Below are positions 45,301 through 56,400 of a DNA stretch of 64,000 bases, piece by piece. How positions within the stretch are numbered: the stretch's first letter is position 1; each line of letters opens with the position of its first letter. This DNA is from Prochilodus magdalenae. Its lineage: Eukaryota; Chordata; Actinopteri; Characiformes; Prochilodontidae. Below the pieces are notes generated by a model that was given only the letters and a program-made list of their open reading frames with translations, was not told where the DNA came from and did no database searches. Both the position numbers and the translations under genes were made by a program. The stretch lies in assembly GCA_024036415.1 (NCBI GenBank), contig JAMWET010001661.1:1178001-1242000 (forward strand). The letters are read 5' to 3'.

Positions 45301-47736
45301 ACCAGAAGAAGTTTTCTCCTGCATATATTCACCTGCATTGTGAACTGAAAAAACATTATTTGCAGCTGGTTCCGTTTCAGATTTACTTTAACTGAGTTTA
45401 TAATTTAACTAAGTTCTATAAATGAAATCAGTAGCTTTTGGAGTATCAGAAAAAAAGTACTGTGACAGCCAACCCTGACCTCAAATACAGACAGCATATC
45501 CAAATACATGGATCACTTTGCAGAGATATCTATTGAAATTATCTGGTGACCAGCTAGCACCGTCCCGTTTATCTTGTAAAACAACTTTATACCTCAGGAG
45601 GTGATACTAAGTCACTGTAGCACCAAGCGAATGTCAAAGTAGCAGCAAAACAAAACTTATCATTGCTCATTTTACTGTTGCAGAAGAGTATAAAGATGAA
45701 GTGCGATGCTGAACTTGCAAGGAATCATCTAAACTGGTGAGTAAAGGGGGGGCTGAGGTGGGACTGTGTGAAGTAAGATTTTAACAGATTGCATCATCTG
45801 ATGGCATACATATTGCTACTGAACCCATAACAATTACTAGCACGACCGTAACCCTAACCTTAGACATGTCTTCACCATAAAGTTGAATGATTTACATAAT
45901 AGGGACCAGCTTGTGGAAGAGATTCCCATAAGGTGGGTGTATAAACAGGTTTTGGTCCCTACAACATGAAATAAAGGTGGCACACACCCCCAGAACCCCC
46001 AACCCCCCACCCACACACACACACATAAAAAATGGGCTGATGGTGCTGAAACTCATTTAACTTCCCGACAGTCGTGGAAGTAAAAAGCAGTTTGACTGAT
46101 TTCTCAGTGAAAAGATAGCTTGCCATTTATTTTCTGAAAACAGATTTATTTTATTAATCTTTTTTCTAATCCGGACTATTTTTCTTTATCGTGAACTCAT
46201 GGTGTCAGTGAAAAAGTGGAGCTGGAATGTGGAGAATTGAACCGCTTGGTTTTTTGGGTGCTGTTTTTTAGGTGACTCCAGATGTGTGTGAGCTGGTGGG
46301 GGGCTAAGGGGAGGGGGTGTTACTTTGACTCCTTCTTTTATTTATTTTTTTCCCTGTCGTAAAAACGTCTAGACTGGAGTCGTCCATGCTCTGGCCTAAA
46401 CCCTCACAGGTGAAATAAAGTCAACAATGCGGACTCTTTGCTCTTCTCTTTTCTCCCCATTTCCTTCTTTTTTCCAGTATTTTGAAACCAGCATGGGTTG
46501 GGAATGTTCTCAGGATGGGAAGACTCTGATGAGAAAAGCAGGGAGATTGCAGGGGAGGAGGAAAATAAGCTTTTAAGCCTTTGACAAAATGCACAATGCA
46601 TGTTATTCATAGACTTGAAGCAGGAAAGTCAAGCCTGATGATGTTCAGTCTGTCTTTAGTTGTTACTTTTGTTAGACTTTTTATGAGTAAACACATATTT
46701 ACATATTTAATCAGATCTACTCTTAAAAGATTAAGAGTAAACTGTTTCTGATGGTTCTTGGCTTGGATGTACTGTATCATCATTCTTACAAAAACCTTTA
46801 ATTGTAATTTAACCTTCTAACAACAGTACACTGAAACCCAATACCTCTTATCTGAGTGATCATATTTTGGATTTATATTAAATGGCACAACATCCTACAT
46901 TTTTCTTGTTAGATATTTCCCTCTTGTGATTCCGGTGTCAGAATTCATTTTTCCATGACTGTGAGTTTTTCTAACTTCACAAACGTGTTCTGCTCTCCTG
47001 GGAAGCCTCTAATGCTACTAGATTCATTCATACATTACTCTGGCTAATTGCAGCCTGCCAACTAGCTTTAAAAGGATTCAACCTACGTCCCTGTTCCATT
47101 GTATTCAGGTCCTATTGTTTCAACATTATCCTCCTCCCCTCCACCCACCACCTGTTTGGTCCCAGTTCTGTCATCCAGGGAGTAGGCTCCACCTCTGCCA
47201 TTCATATCTGGATCTGTTAGGGTCCAAATGCTTCAGGACCTCTTGTAAGAGTTGTTATCCATCAAATTGTACAGCTTATGAACATATTGTATTCCACCAC
47301 TCCTGCCTTTTGAGTCTTTCTGGCAGAATAGTTTTTCCTATAAAACCTATAGGACTCATATATGTAAATGAGCTCTGTTTTAAATGACTGGATGTCTCAT
47401 TCTTAACGCAGTCTAGGCTGAAATACTCTTTACAGCTTCAGTCTAAATAGGTCAAATAGGTGGGGCTAAGCAGCTTTAGAATTAATTAGATGAATAGGCA
47501 GTATGTTTACATAAAAAACAAACAACAACAACTACAACAACAAATTTTCTTTTCTTTTATTTGAAATTATGAGCTACATACATTTGCAAATTGCAGATTT
47601 TGATGTGTGATTTTTGCTGGGATGCACAGTGAGAGTAAATTGGCCCCATTCACCAATATCTTCTTAGGATTTTCCTAAACTTGTTCTTCAGGAAGGTTTT
47701 ATACAAAAGTCTATTGTTCTCAAACAAAAGTCAATG
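42331..47736. other. Gene-free; one old repeat pair
   Basis: No gene recognised in 5.4 kb. Two stretches, 43700-43830 and 47100-47255, share a weak resemblance (gatctgtgagggcctgaatg versus gatctgttagggtccaaatg, each followed by cttgaagacct or cttcaggacct) and may be old copies of one repeat. Complex sequence at 43040-43190 and 46180-46320 is unassigned. A C/A-rich patch (ccccccaccc, then acacac) lies at about 45985-46025. Frames such as 42886-43230 and 44762-45070 carry no domain. Confidence 0.35.
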
Positions 47737-47797
47737 CCACCTTAAATGGTGCTGCAGTTACATTCTGGCATCTATACAAACTGTAGCATTTAAGGTG
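47737..47797. mobile_element. Short hairpin element, copy 3
   Basis: Left arm ccaccttaaatggtgctgca (from 47737), right arm aactgtagcatttaaggtgg (47778-47797), loop of about 20 bp. The arms differ mainly by a three-base insertion. This is the clearest copy of the hairpin family seen at 13282 and 19199. The following gagaagccggcgactaggac resembles the sequence after copy 1 (gaaagccccacaac). Confidence 0.7.
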
Positions 47798-50078
47798 GAA
47801 CGTAGCATTTGATTGAGAAGCCGGCGACTAGGACAGTCAACAATAGAGCCTCATTTCAAAATGAACATCGTTCATGCCTGCTGACAGTTTAGTTCTTTGG
47901 ACAAAGAAGAGAACTCATATCACCTTTGTATTTGAAAAGAGAAATAACAGAGTTTGCGCTTTGCTGTATGTCAGTTTTATGTGCTGGACTAATAACAACA
48001 TCAAGACAGTTTTCCATTCAGTGCCACCTTTAAGGGTTAAAGAATACCTTTCAGTGACGCCTGCTCTCATATCCATTCAAACACCGCCATGGCTCACACT
48101 GTTCAACAATAAAGACAGCTTTTATATTGCAGTGGGTTTACCTGAGGGATGGAGCCTCTTCATCTGTTCCCAGCTCAGCTCTTCAGGAGAGTGGGGGGCA
48201 TAATAAAAAGAAAGCAGCTGAAACAGGGGAAGCAATTAAGATGCTCGGAATTATAAAGGAAGAGTTCAGCCTGGGACTCCATACACGCACACCAATATCC
48301 CAATCCTGCTGTCTAAGCGCGAGAGGCAGAGCTGATAGATCCATTATTGTTAAATATACCCACACTATTGACACTTCCAAATCCCACTTCAAATATGTGG
48401 AAAGCAGAGCTCCAAACCAGAGACGAGGAGCGTCTTTCTGGGAACAGAAATGCAACGGTACAATGTATTGAAATCTGTTTTTGCAGTCATTAGCGTTCTT
48501 TCCAACTCACAAATGTTTCTGAATCATTACGTCCCATGTGACTTCTTTCAGTGCAGCATCTTATATGCACTGAGCAGCACAAAGGATTCTATAAAGCGGC
48601 AGCAGTGGTATGACTGGGCCTAAGCCCACCCACATAGGAACCCACAACATCAAATTCGCATTATTAAAAGAACCAAAGAGCCAAGTCACAACAAAAACAT
48701 GACTTGCTAAACATGTGACATATGGATGTGCTTTTGATGTTGACATTTTCAAAATTCCAGTTGAACCCAAAAATTCAGGTCTATGCAAACGTATGGATGC
48801 TCCTGTCAAAATCCATTTTTTTTTACTGATTTTAAAAATATCAAAAACACAATAACTACTAAATAACTACTGAGAACACACTGTTGGGCATTTTACATAC
48901 TCAATATTTAATATATTTATCTGTATATTTATTTATAAGTTAAATATTGTGAGAAAATAAATGGACCTATGTTGAAGTTATACTGCATTTTATATTTTAA
49001 CTATTTTTGTTTCCTGGTATCTTAAATAACAAAAAATGATTTAATCAAATAAGCTCCCTATCTTGGCAGATCATTTTGCTTATTTGAAAGGGTTCTTTAA
49101 AATGTATTTTTTGTGATTTTATTATTATTTTGGATAACGTCTTGCCATCTTGGGCTAATTTTATAATCTATAGGCAGATTTTTAGATTGAGAAATTCTCT
49201 GACATATTACAAAGGTCTTCAGAGCTATCCTGGGCACAGTTGCAGTTACCTGCGACTATCAAAGACACAATTGAGTAAACCAACTTGCTATGGCACCACC
49301 CTGAGACAGATCAATGCTGCAGCTTTAATTAGTTAAGATTACCAGAGACAGAAACTCGCAAAACAACAATCTTTCCTTAAGTCTATATTTTAGAGTCTAT
49401 TTTGCTATCTTTTAAAGAGAGCATAGCATTATTATAATCCGATCATTTATAGGGACCCATAGACCTTTGACCCATAGACATGCCAGGAATCCAGTGGTTA
49501 ATTAGGTTGCCCCTGACCCACCAGGACCACCCGTATACGGCACCTTGTGTGTAGTGCCTGTCACAGTCATGCATTCTTCTATACTCTGTCACTGATATCA
49601 CATGAGAACAGATGAATCATCCTGGGGTACTTCTTACTGTTCAAACAGACTTTTTTATTAATTTGAACTGCATGGATTTGAATTGATTTTCATTTTCTCA
49701 GCAATTCTTCACCCTGTCCATGTGTGCTGACCTGGATTTCAGTGAACTAATCAATAAAGAAACATCAGAGCATGAGACACTAAAAACAAACAGTAGAATT
49801 TTCTTTTACAGTCCTCCAGTACTCCAAAGCAACTGAGAATTATTTTAGGGAACCTAAAGTTTCTGATTAAGTTGTATTTAAGTTGCAAACTACACTAAAA
49901 CGGTGCAAAAATCAGTAATCTTATGGCAGTATGCGTACCAGAAAACATCTGTAACAAAACAGAAATGTACTATTTTATTAAAAACATAGATGAACCAAAG
50001 AAATAATAATTATCTTAACAATAAAGCTATTATATAGCTATATAGCTGTAGTAATTATTTTTAACATAAAAGCAGAAA
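47798..50078. other. No recognised gene
   Basis: Unique DNA. Overlapping frames at 47874-48471 lie in a complex stretch (48120-48450) without a domain; possibly conserved non-coding sequence. Confidence 0.35.
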
Positions 50079-51370
50079 GCTCTTTCTCATTGGCTACCAG
50101 TATTATCTAATATCTTCTTTCCTATTGACTACTGGTATTATCAATTTGCATAATGTTATATTCACCCTCTTCAAGTTGTCTTCCCCTCTGACCTCTCTTC
50201 CACTGTGTGTAACTTTGGCTAACAACAAAACTATAGTGCTATTGGTTGTGATTGTTGTAGAGAGCTTGTTTAGGAGGTCCTGAAAATGACATATGTGTCA
50301 TGCAATGTAAAAAAAAGTGTAAAAACTAATCATCTTTCTCATTGACTCCAGGTACCATCTATTTGCATATTGCTGTATTCATCCTCTTTGAGTTGTCATC
50401 CTGCCTGACCTACCTTCCACTGTATGTAACTTAGGTTAGCACTGAATTCTTGCTGTGATTGGCTGTAAACCCAAGTGTTATAAAGAGCTCAGATAGGAGG
50501 TTATGATCAACCTTTGTGCTTTTTCAAGTCTTGATGTTGAGTTGTAGTAGCTCAAGTAGGCCAGGAAAACAGCTCAAAGAGGTCGAATAAAGCAACATGC
50601 CAATAGATGATGCTGGAAGCCAATAGAAAAATTATTTGTATTTTCCCATTGTATTTTTATGGTGAAGACAATCACTGTGTTTCATTCGTTTATCTATGTT
50701 TTTAATAAAACAGTATTTTTCTGTTTCTTTACAGACATTTTTAAGCACTCCTGCTGCAGTGCATGACGCATCAATAAACAGATTAGTCTTGTAATTTAGG
50801 TATGATTTTCCTGTCATTTTGAAAAATAAAGGGGAAATGTTAGAATGCACTTGAAAAACAGTGTCCTTTTGTACAAGAACAATCTGTGTCATGACGTGTC
50901 ATGCAGTGTAAAAAAAAGAGTAAAAAACTACTCATCTTTCTCATTGGCTCCTGCTACCATCTAATTTCATATTGCTGTATTCACCCTCTTTTAGTTGTCT
51001 TCCTGTCTGACCTACCTTCCACTATATGTAGCTCAAGTTAACAGTGAAGCCATGCGCTATTGGCTGTACTAGTAACTGTTGTAACATGCACATGTAGGAG
51101 GTTCTCAACATGCTGTTTTGGTTATGTTATGATCTATCAAGCTAAATAACATTTGTGTTTCTTCTAGTCTTGATGTTGAGTTGTACTAGCTCAAATAGGC
51201 CAGGAAAACAATTTAAAAAGGTCAAATAAATCAATATTTAAATATATGTTGCTGTGAACCAATGGTAAAAAGGAGTTGTACTTTTTCATCGTATCTTTAT
51301 GGTAAAGATATTTACTTTTCCACAATAACAATCTTTTTATTGACGTGTCATGCAAAAAATAGTAAAAACT
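50079..51370 (+). repeat. Degenerate large tandem duplication
   Basis: Diverged direct copies follow each other. The word tgtcatgcaatgtaaaaaaa (50296) recurs as tgtcatgcagtgtaaaaaaa (50897) and tgtcatgcaaaaaatag (51346), i.e. spacings of 601 and 449 bp. Blocks catctttctcattg, ttcaccctctt..agttgtc, gacctaccttccact and tcttgatgttgagttgta occur in each of the two main copies. A partial copy of the middle part precedes at 50079-50265. There is no coding content. Confidence 0.85.
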
Positions 51371-51393
51371 ATTCACCTTCACTCACTCCCAAA

Positions 51394-51397
<4 letters not shown>

Positions 51398-51438
<41 letters not shown>

Positions 51439-51451
51439 ACACACACACACA
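51398..51451. repeat. (CA)n microsatellite
   Basis: About 26 CA units with one cca interruption near 51437. Confidence 0.97.
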
Positions 51452-53195
51452 TCCACTTATACAGGATTTCTCCAAAACACTTCCACTCCTCCAACAACTG
51501 CATGAGAATGTTCAAGCTGCAGAATCCTGACAATGAAAGGATTCTATTCTATGGATTGTTGCAGGACACCATTTGGAATCTCTACAACTGAGACATCTGG
51601 CATATTGAGTCTGGCAAACATGGCGGCCCAACGCCATACTGAGAGGCACTACTTCTTTATGTGTAGCTCAATAAATATCACCCATATCAGTCTAAACTTA
51701 TCATAATTTATTGTTCCTGGAAACAATAAATAGAATGCCCAAAATTGAATATCAAATAAATATTTTAGTCATTTATAGAAATCAGTGATGTTGGCATAAT
51801 TATATTTCATAATACATACAAGAATCACCCACCTGCTTTTAGCCTAGCTTTAGGCCAGAAATATGCTTCATGCAAAGACACAAACACAGAAGCTTTAAGC
51901 TACAGGTTTGTACTCTGTTGTGTTTAAAAATGTGTCACCATGCAATTCATAATGCAACACAAGGACTGGTTGCATTTGTAGTGTATAGCAAAAGGTGCTA
52001 TAACGACAGCCAAGACTGGGTAAACTGTCTCATACCGCCAGCCTGCCTACTCAACCACCAAAGCAGATGATGATTCATTTGCATAAATATATATGATACC
52101 ATCTCACCATTTACTGTAATTCCCACAGAACAGGTCCAGCAGATCACTCTCCTCTACTGTCCAACACGTCTTATTACTATTAGTGACTTATTAAACTCGT
52201 ATAAACTGTAATGCAATAACTCCCGAGCTCAGTGGGCACTGCCTAGAATCTATCAGAGCCACATGTTGCTATATGTTATGTAATACATTTATTATGCATT
52301 AATACAACTGATAACAAGATTATGACATAACAAACCTCCAGTTACATACTAATACAAAGTATAAAGCATAATGAATGATGAATAGGTCAACAGACTCTAT
52401 TAAACCCCTAGTCTGTGTTTTTGTAAAGTTGCCCACTGATTCCCAGCAGTTCTTTTGTTTTAATCTTTCCAGAAGCAAATAATGTAGAAAAAATAGCATT
52501 CTACAGCCTGACTCTGCTGATGCTTGAAAACTGCAAGGTCGTTGTCAACAATTCAGCTGAGCTTAAATTTTGATTAGACATGCTTTCAAAGACACAGCGG
52601 CTGTATTTCCACGTAAGGCCGCGGATGCTTCAGCGGTTTTGTAGCCATAGGGGTGAGTGCCCGAGCTTCAGAGTAAGCTTTGAAAAGAAACAATGAACCG
52701 CCTCCGTCAACATCTCCGAGACTCTGTGGTGCCATTGTTTTAAACGTTCCTGAGGCACGCTTTCTCCTCCTGCGACTTTCACATCTAGCAGACAACAAAG
52801 AGGCCTTTTGTACAGCGTAGAAATAATAGGAGCAACACGAGCAGGTAGAGTCTAATAATATGCTAAAAGGCATCTACAGCTGTGCTCAAAAGTTTAGACA
52901 AGAGCTTTCCGTGTTTTCGGGTAAAAGTGATAACTTTAAGTCTGAAATACAAACAGTCCTATTCTATTCTTTTAGAAATTAGCTCTGGCGCAGTCTTGAC
53001 TTTCTTTCAAGCTACTTTGGAACCACCTGGAGAACCTACACATATGCTTCACTCTTAATGGGAAATTCCCCCATAATTCAGGCTAAGATGTAAACATAGT
53101 AATTTAGAGTGATTTGCCATCCAAAGTCACCGTGAATTAGTAAATATATATAATGCTGATGAGGATAAAATAGTGGAAAATCTGTAAAAAATAAT
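51452..53195. other. No recognised gene
   Basis: Unique DNA. The patch 52590-52870 is G+C-richer, with a 95-residue minus-strand frame lacking any domain. The sequence ctgtgctcaaaagtttagac at about 52880 resembles the end of a Tc1/MITE-type repeat but is alone. Confidence 0.35.
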
Positions 53196-53780
53196 ATGCT
53201 TATTGGGGACAACTTAGCCTCGCAATACCCTACATGTATCCTCCTCTACAACATTCGGAGGATACGACCCTTCCTCTCTCAGGAAGCCACCCAGCTGCTT
53301 GTCCAGTCTCTGGTCATTTTAAGGCTAGACTACTGCAACTCGCTCCTGGCTGGTCTTCCTCTGCGGGCCATCAGGCCCTTGCAACTTGTCCAGAACACTG
53401 CAGCCCGTCTCATCTTCAATCTTCCAAAGTTCACCCACGTCACTCCACTGCTGCGCTCCCTTCACTGGCTTACTGTCGTTGCCCGCATCAGGTTTAAAAC
53501 TCTGATGCTGGCCTACAAAGCCAAGAATGGACCAGCGACTCCCTACCTTATGGCAATGGTAAAGAGTCGAGCTGTACCTCGAGCCCTTCGCCCTTCAAGT
53601 ACAGCTCGACTCGAACCGCCATCCCTGAGGACACATGGAAGACAAGCGTCCAGACTCTTCTCTGTCCTGGCTCCCAAATGGTGGAATGAACTCCCACTGG
53701 GCGTCAGAACAGAGGAGTCTCTCGGGGTCTTCAAACGCAGACTGAAGACCCATCTCTTCGTAATGCACTTAAGTAAGTGA
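53196..53780 (+). pseudogene. LINE ORF2 C-terminus (194-residue open frame)
   Basis: The C-terminal part of an L2/CR1-clade reverse transcriptase polyprotein. It shows the segment after the reverse transcriptase palm: NIRRIRPFLS, SLVILRLDYCNSLLAGLP, QNTAARLIF, LRSLHWL..VARIRFKTLMLAY, WWNELP and LKTHLF before the stop at 53780. The catalytic FADD-type motif and the endonuclease lie upstream and are absent, so the fragment cannot act. The first ~10 residues, including the ATG at 53196, are probably flanking DNA. The frame has no stop or frameshift, which suggests a younger insertion than the Tc1 elements around it. Frames 53234-53497 and 53543-53854 are shadows. Confidence 0.92.
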
Positions 53781-54028
53781 GCTCTAGTAGAGGTGTAAAT
53801 TGTGTGTATTGTGTTGCACTTTAATGACCTTTTCTCCTCTATAGGAATGAGCACTGGGCTGGGGTTGCCAGGTAATGGTTTACTTGCTCTATGTCTGTGT
53901 ATTAATCTCTAGGTACCAGCACTGGTCCCCTGTTCGGGCAGTGTCTGAGCTCATGGTAAGTTCTAGGCTCTAAACTTCCTGTACTAGCTGGAATATTATC
54001 CAACGGAACACTAAGCACGGTTGTAAGT

Positions 54029-54045
54029 CGCTCTGGATAAGAGCG
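54029..54045 (+). other. LINE 3'-end stem-loop
   Basis: CGCTCT (54029-54034), loop GGATA, AGAGCG (54040-54045): a perfect 6-bp stem just before the terminal aatgta repeats. In L2-like elements a hairpin at this place is thought to be recognised by the reverse transcriptase. Confidence 0.75.
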
Positions 54046-54073
54046 TCTGCTAAATACCTTAAATGTAAATGTA

Positions 54074-55984
54074 CCAGCATGCATAAATTTTAACGTTGAA
54101 ATCTTCTCAAAAATCTTCTGAAAGCAATAAAAAAAAGGTTACAAAATTCTTTTTAGAAAGAAAAAACTCGGAGTTTTGGTTCCCCAAAGAACCTTTCAAT
54201 ATGTGGCTGAACTAATATAGCAACTTATATACATATAATTTGAAGTATTATATTATAACTAAATGCTTATTTTGGAAAACCAAATATTACTTCTATATTC
54301 TTATATTTCTATAGTTTGCTCACCTGGTTTGAAAGTTTGCTAGAGATGGTTCTTTATTGGAATTGTTTAAGGGAACTCTGTTGTGGCACAAATATATTTA
54401 CCAGGCAACCTAATAAAAAAAAATTCAAGTGTAATTTGAAGTTTAGCTTTTGAAATTTTTGACTGTTCAGTGGGGGAAGAAAGTGTGAATTTGTATTTTT
54501 AGAGTTAAAATTTAGGCTTTAACTAGCAACTTCTTTGAAGTCATTTTGTTTCAACCTTTTATGACAGGAATGAAAATGACAGGAACTATATTGAAAACTC
54601 CAGCTGTTTGCACATGACAGTCAGAGATGTGAGGATTTGCTCACACAACAGTAATATTGTGTTATTTTGTTGTAACGTTTTTAAATAAATAAATAAATAA
54701 ATACAAAAACTCTGAGAATTCTGAGAAGCCATTTGAACTCTAGGTAAGCCAAACAAGACAGAAATCCAAGTTTAGCATGAAAAAACAACCAGCTGCTCTT
54801 TAATCTGAAGTGGCAGTGTATCAGTTTCAGCAGCGCTATAATAGAGAACTCTCAGGCGTTTCTCCTCTCTGCCCTTTTCACCCAGTGGGACAGAGCCAGG
54901 CTTATGTATGGATAAGTTTTCACTCAGCATGAATTGCCTTCACCCTCCAGGCCCATTTAATCACAGTTTCAACATTCATCACCTGTCAATGCTGCCATTG
55001 TGTTTTCTTTCTCTGTTCTCGTTTTGTCTGTTCTGTGTAAGACGTCTTTGTTGCCGTTCATTGCAGAAGACAGTTTTATCCTAAAGCCGTTTCACTTTAC
55101 ACTTCAATTACTAGTAAGGAGTCCAAACTTCCAATTTAAAAGTAATAATTACTGACTTCATAAATTTTACTCCAAATTAACGTGTAGCATTAATTTACCC
55201 AGTAACATTTTTTATGGACCCTCAAGTTCTTGTATTAAGCAAGTAAATATAAGATACAAGCTATAACGTTCTTATTTTATTATTCTGACTAGCATAATAG
55301 TGAGTTCAAAGGCGGCCTAACTACATTAAACCAAACTGAAATGTCCAACAGGTTCTGCTTATTAATCGTGGAACCACAGTAACAATCTTTTGCTTTCTTT
55401 GTACAGAGCAGATCCAGTTTAGTTTATACTGTACATAAAAAATTCATCCTGTAGACGACTCTGTACTTCATTCATCTACCATCACATTTTATAACTACCA
55501 ACATAATTATACAGTACTGTGGAGTTTATAACTTACACTTACTCAGTTAGTATCTAGAACCCTTTGGAACCACAGTAAGAAACAATGATTCTTTTTATAT
55601 ATATAATAAATGAATTCATATTTATATTTTATATAAGTCTCTGTACCTCATTCATCAAGACTGTGGGGTTTATATCACATATCCTATTAATATTTGGTAC
55701 CCATGAGAATTGCAGTAAGAATCAGTGTTTCCTTGTGTGATGAAGTTTAACGCCAGTAAGCAAACTTAATTTAATTACCACAGCATCTGGTTGCTAAGTA
55801 GCTAGCAGGTTGCTATGAATGCTTTAGGTAGTAGAACACTGATAATAACTGATCAATTTTGATTAAATGTTTTGCTAGGCCAACGCCTTATAGCTGGTGG
55901 GCTGATCAGTCTACCATTTTATAAGCTTCCTAAAGCTGAGCAGATGTTTTGTTCAAATGATTCATGACAACACGTTACAACTAA
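54074..55984. other. No gene; an AAAT microsatellite
   Basis: AT-rich unique DNA. (AAAT)n is at about 54681-54704. Stretch 54130-54420 has scattered ggttcttta/aaagaacc words, possibly an old MITE. A complex patch at 54890-55060 may be conserved. Confidence 0.35.
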
Positions 55985-56400
55985 CCGTTCATCTTGGCGC
56001 TGACCACGGTACCTCCACACATGGATTACTTGGTCGTCTCCACCAAGACAAAAGTGGCACTCATCACTGAAAAGGCCCACTGCCATTCTGAGTCACTCCA
56101 TGATGGTCTGGCACGATACCAATGCAGTCTTTGGCAAAGCTGACGTAGTGCTAAGAGCAGTTGTTGTAATAGTCTATGTGCATGTTGTCTGCCAATGGTG
56201 CTGGCACTAGCAGGATGACTCATAGAGGGCATCGCTGCTTTCTGAATTGGTCAGTCAGGTAATAATGATAAGGCCTGTCCTTGCTTATGTCATATGTGCG
56301 GCTGAGTGTGAAACCTAGTCGCCTAGGTTTATTCCTTTCGGTTTATCTTCTGGGGGCAGCTATTTGTGCAACTATTACTTTAATTATGAGTGTAATTACC
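55985..56400 (-). mobile_element. Tc1-like remnant, family A copy 3
   Basis: Third copy of the family at 9205 and 17890, in the same orientation. Plus-strand words: gctgaccacggtacctccac, tggtcgtctccaccaagaca, tcactgaaaaggcccactgc, gtgcggctgagtgtgaaacc. The minus strand reads WSDSEWQWAFSVMSATFVLVE, in which FS.. is an eroded form of the 'FSDES.F' catalytic segment of Tc1-like transposases (the first Asp is lost here). Stops and frameshifts make it inactive. Confidence 0.75.

Larger units (their letters stand above)
53196..54073 (+). mobile_element. 5'-truncated L2-like LINE
   Basis: The last 880 bp of a non-LTR retrotransposon: the C-terminal part of ORF2 (separate entry), about 290 bp of 3' untranslated sequence and a terminus gtcgctctggataagagcgt, ctgctaaatacctta, then aatgtaaatgta. 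This ending is a hallmark of L2-like fish LINEs. Homology starts near 53220, where truncation during reverse transcription is the usual explanation. I see no clear target duplication. Confidence 0.9.
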
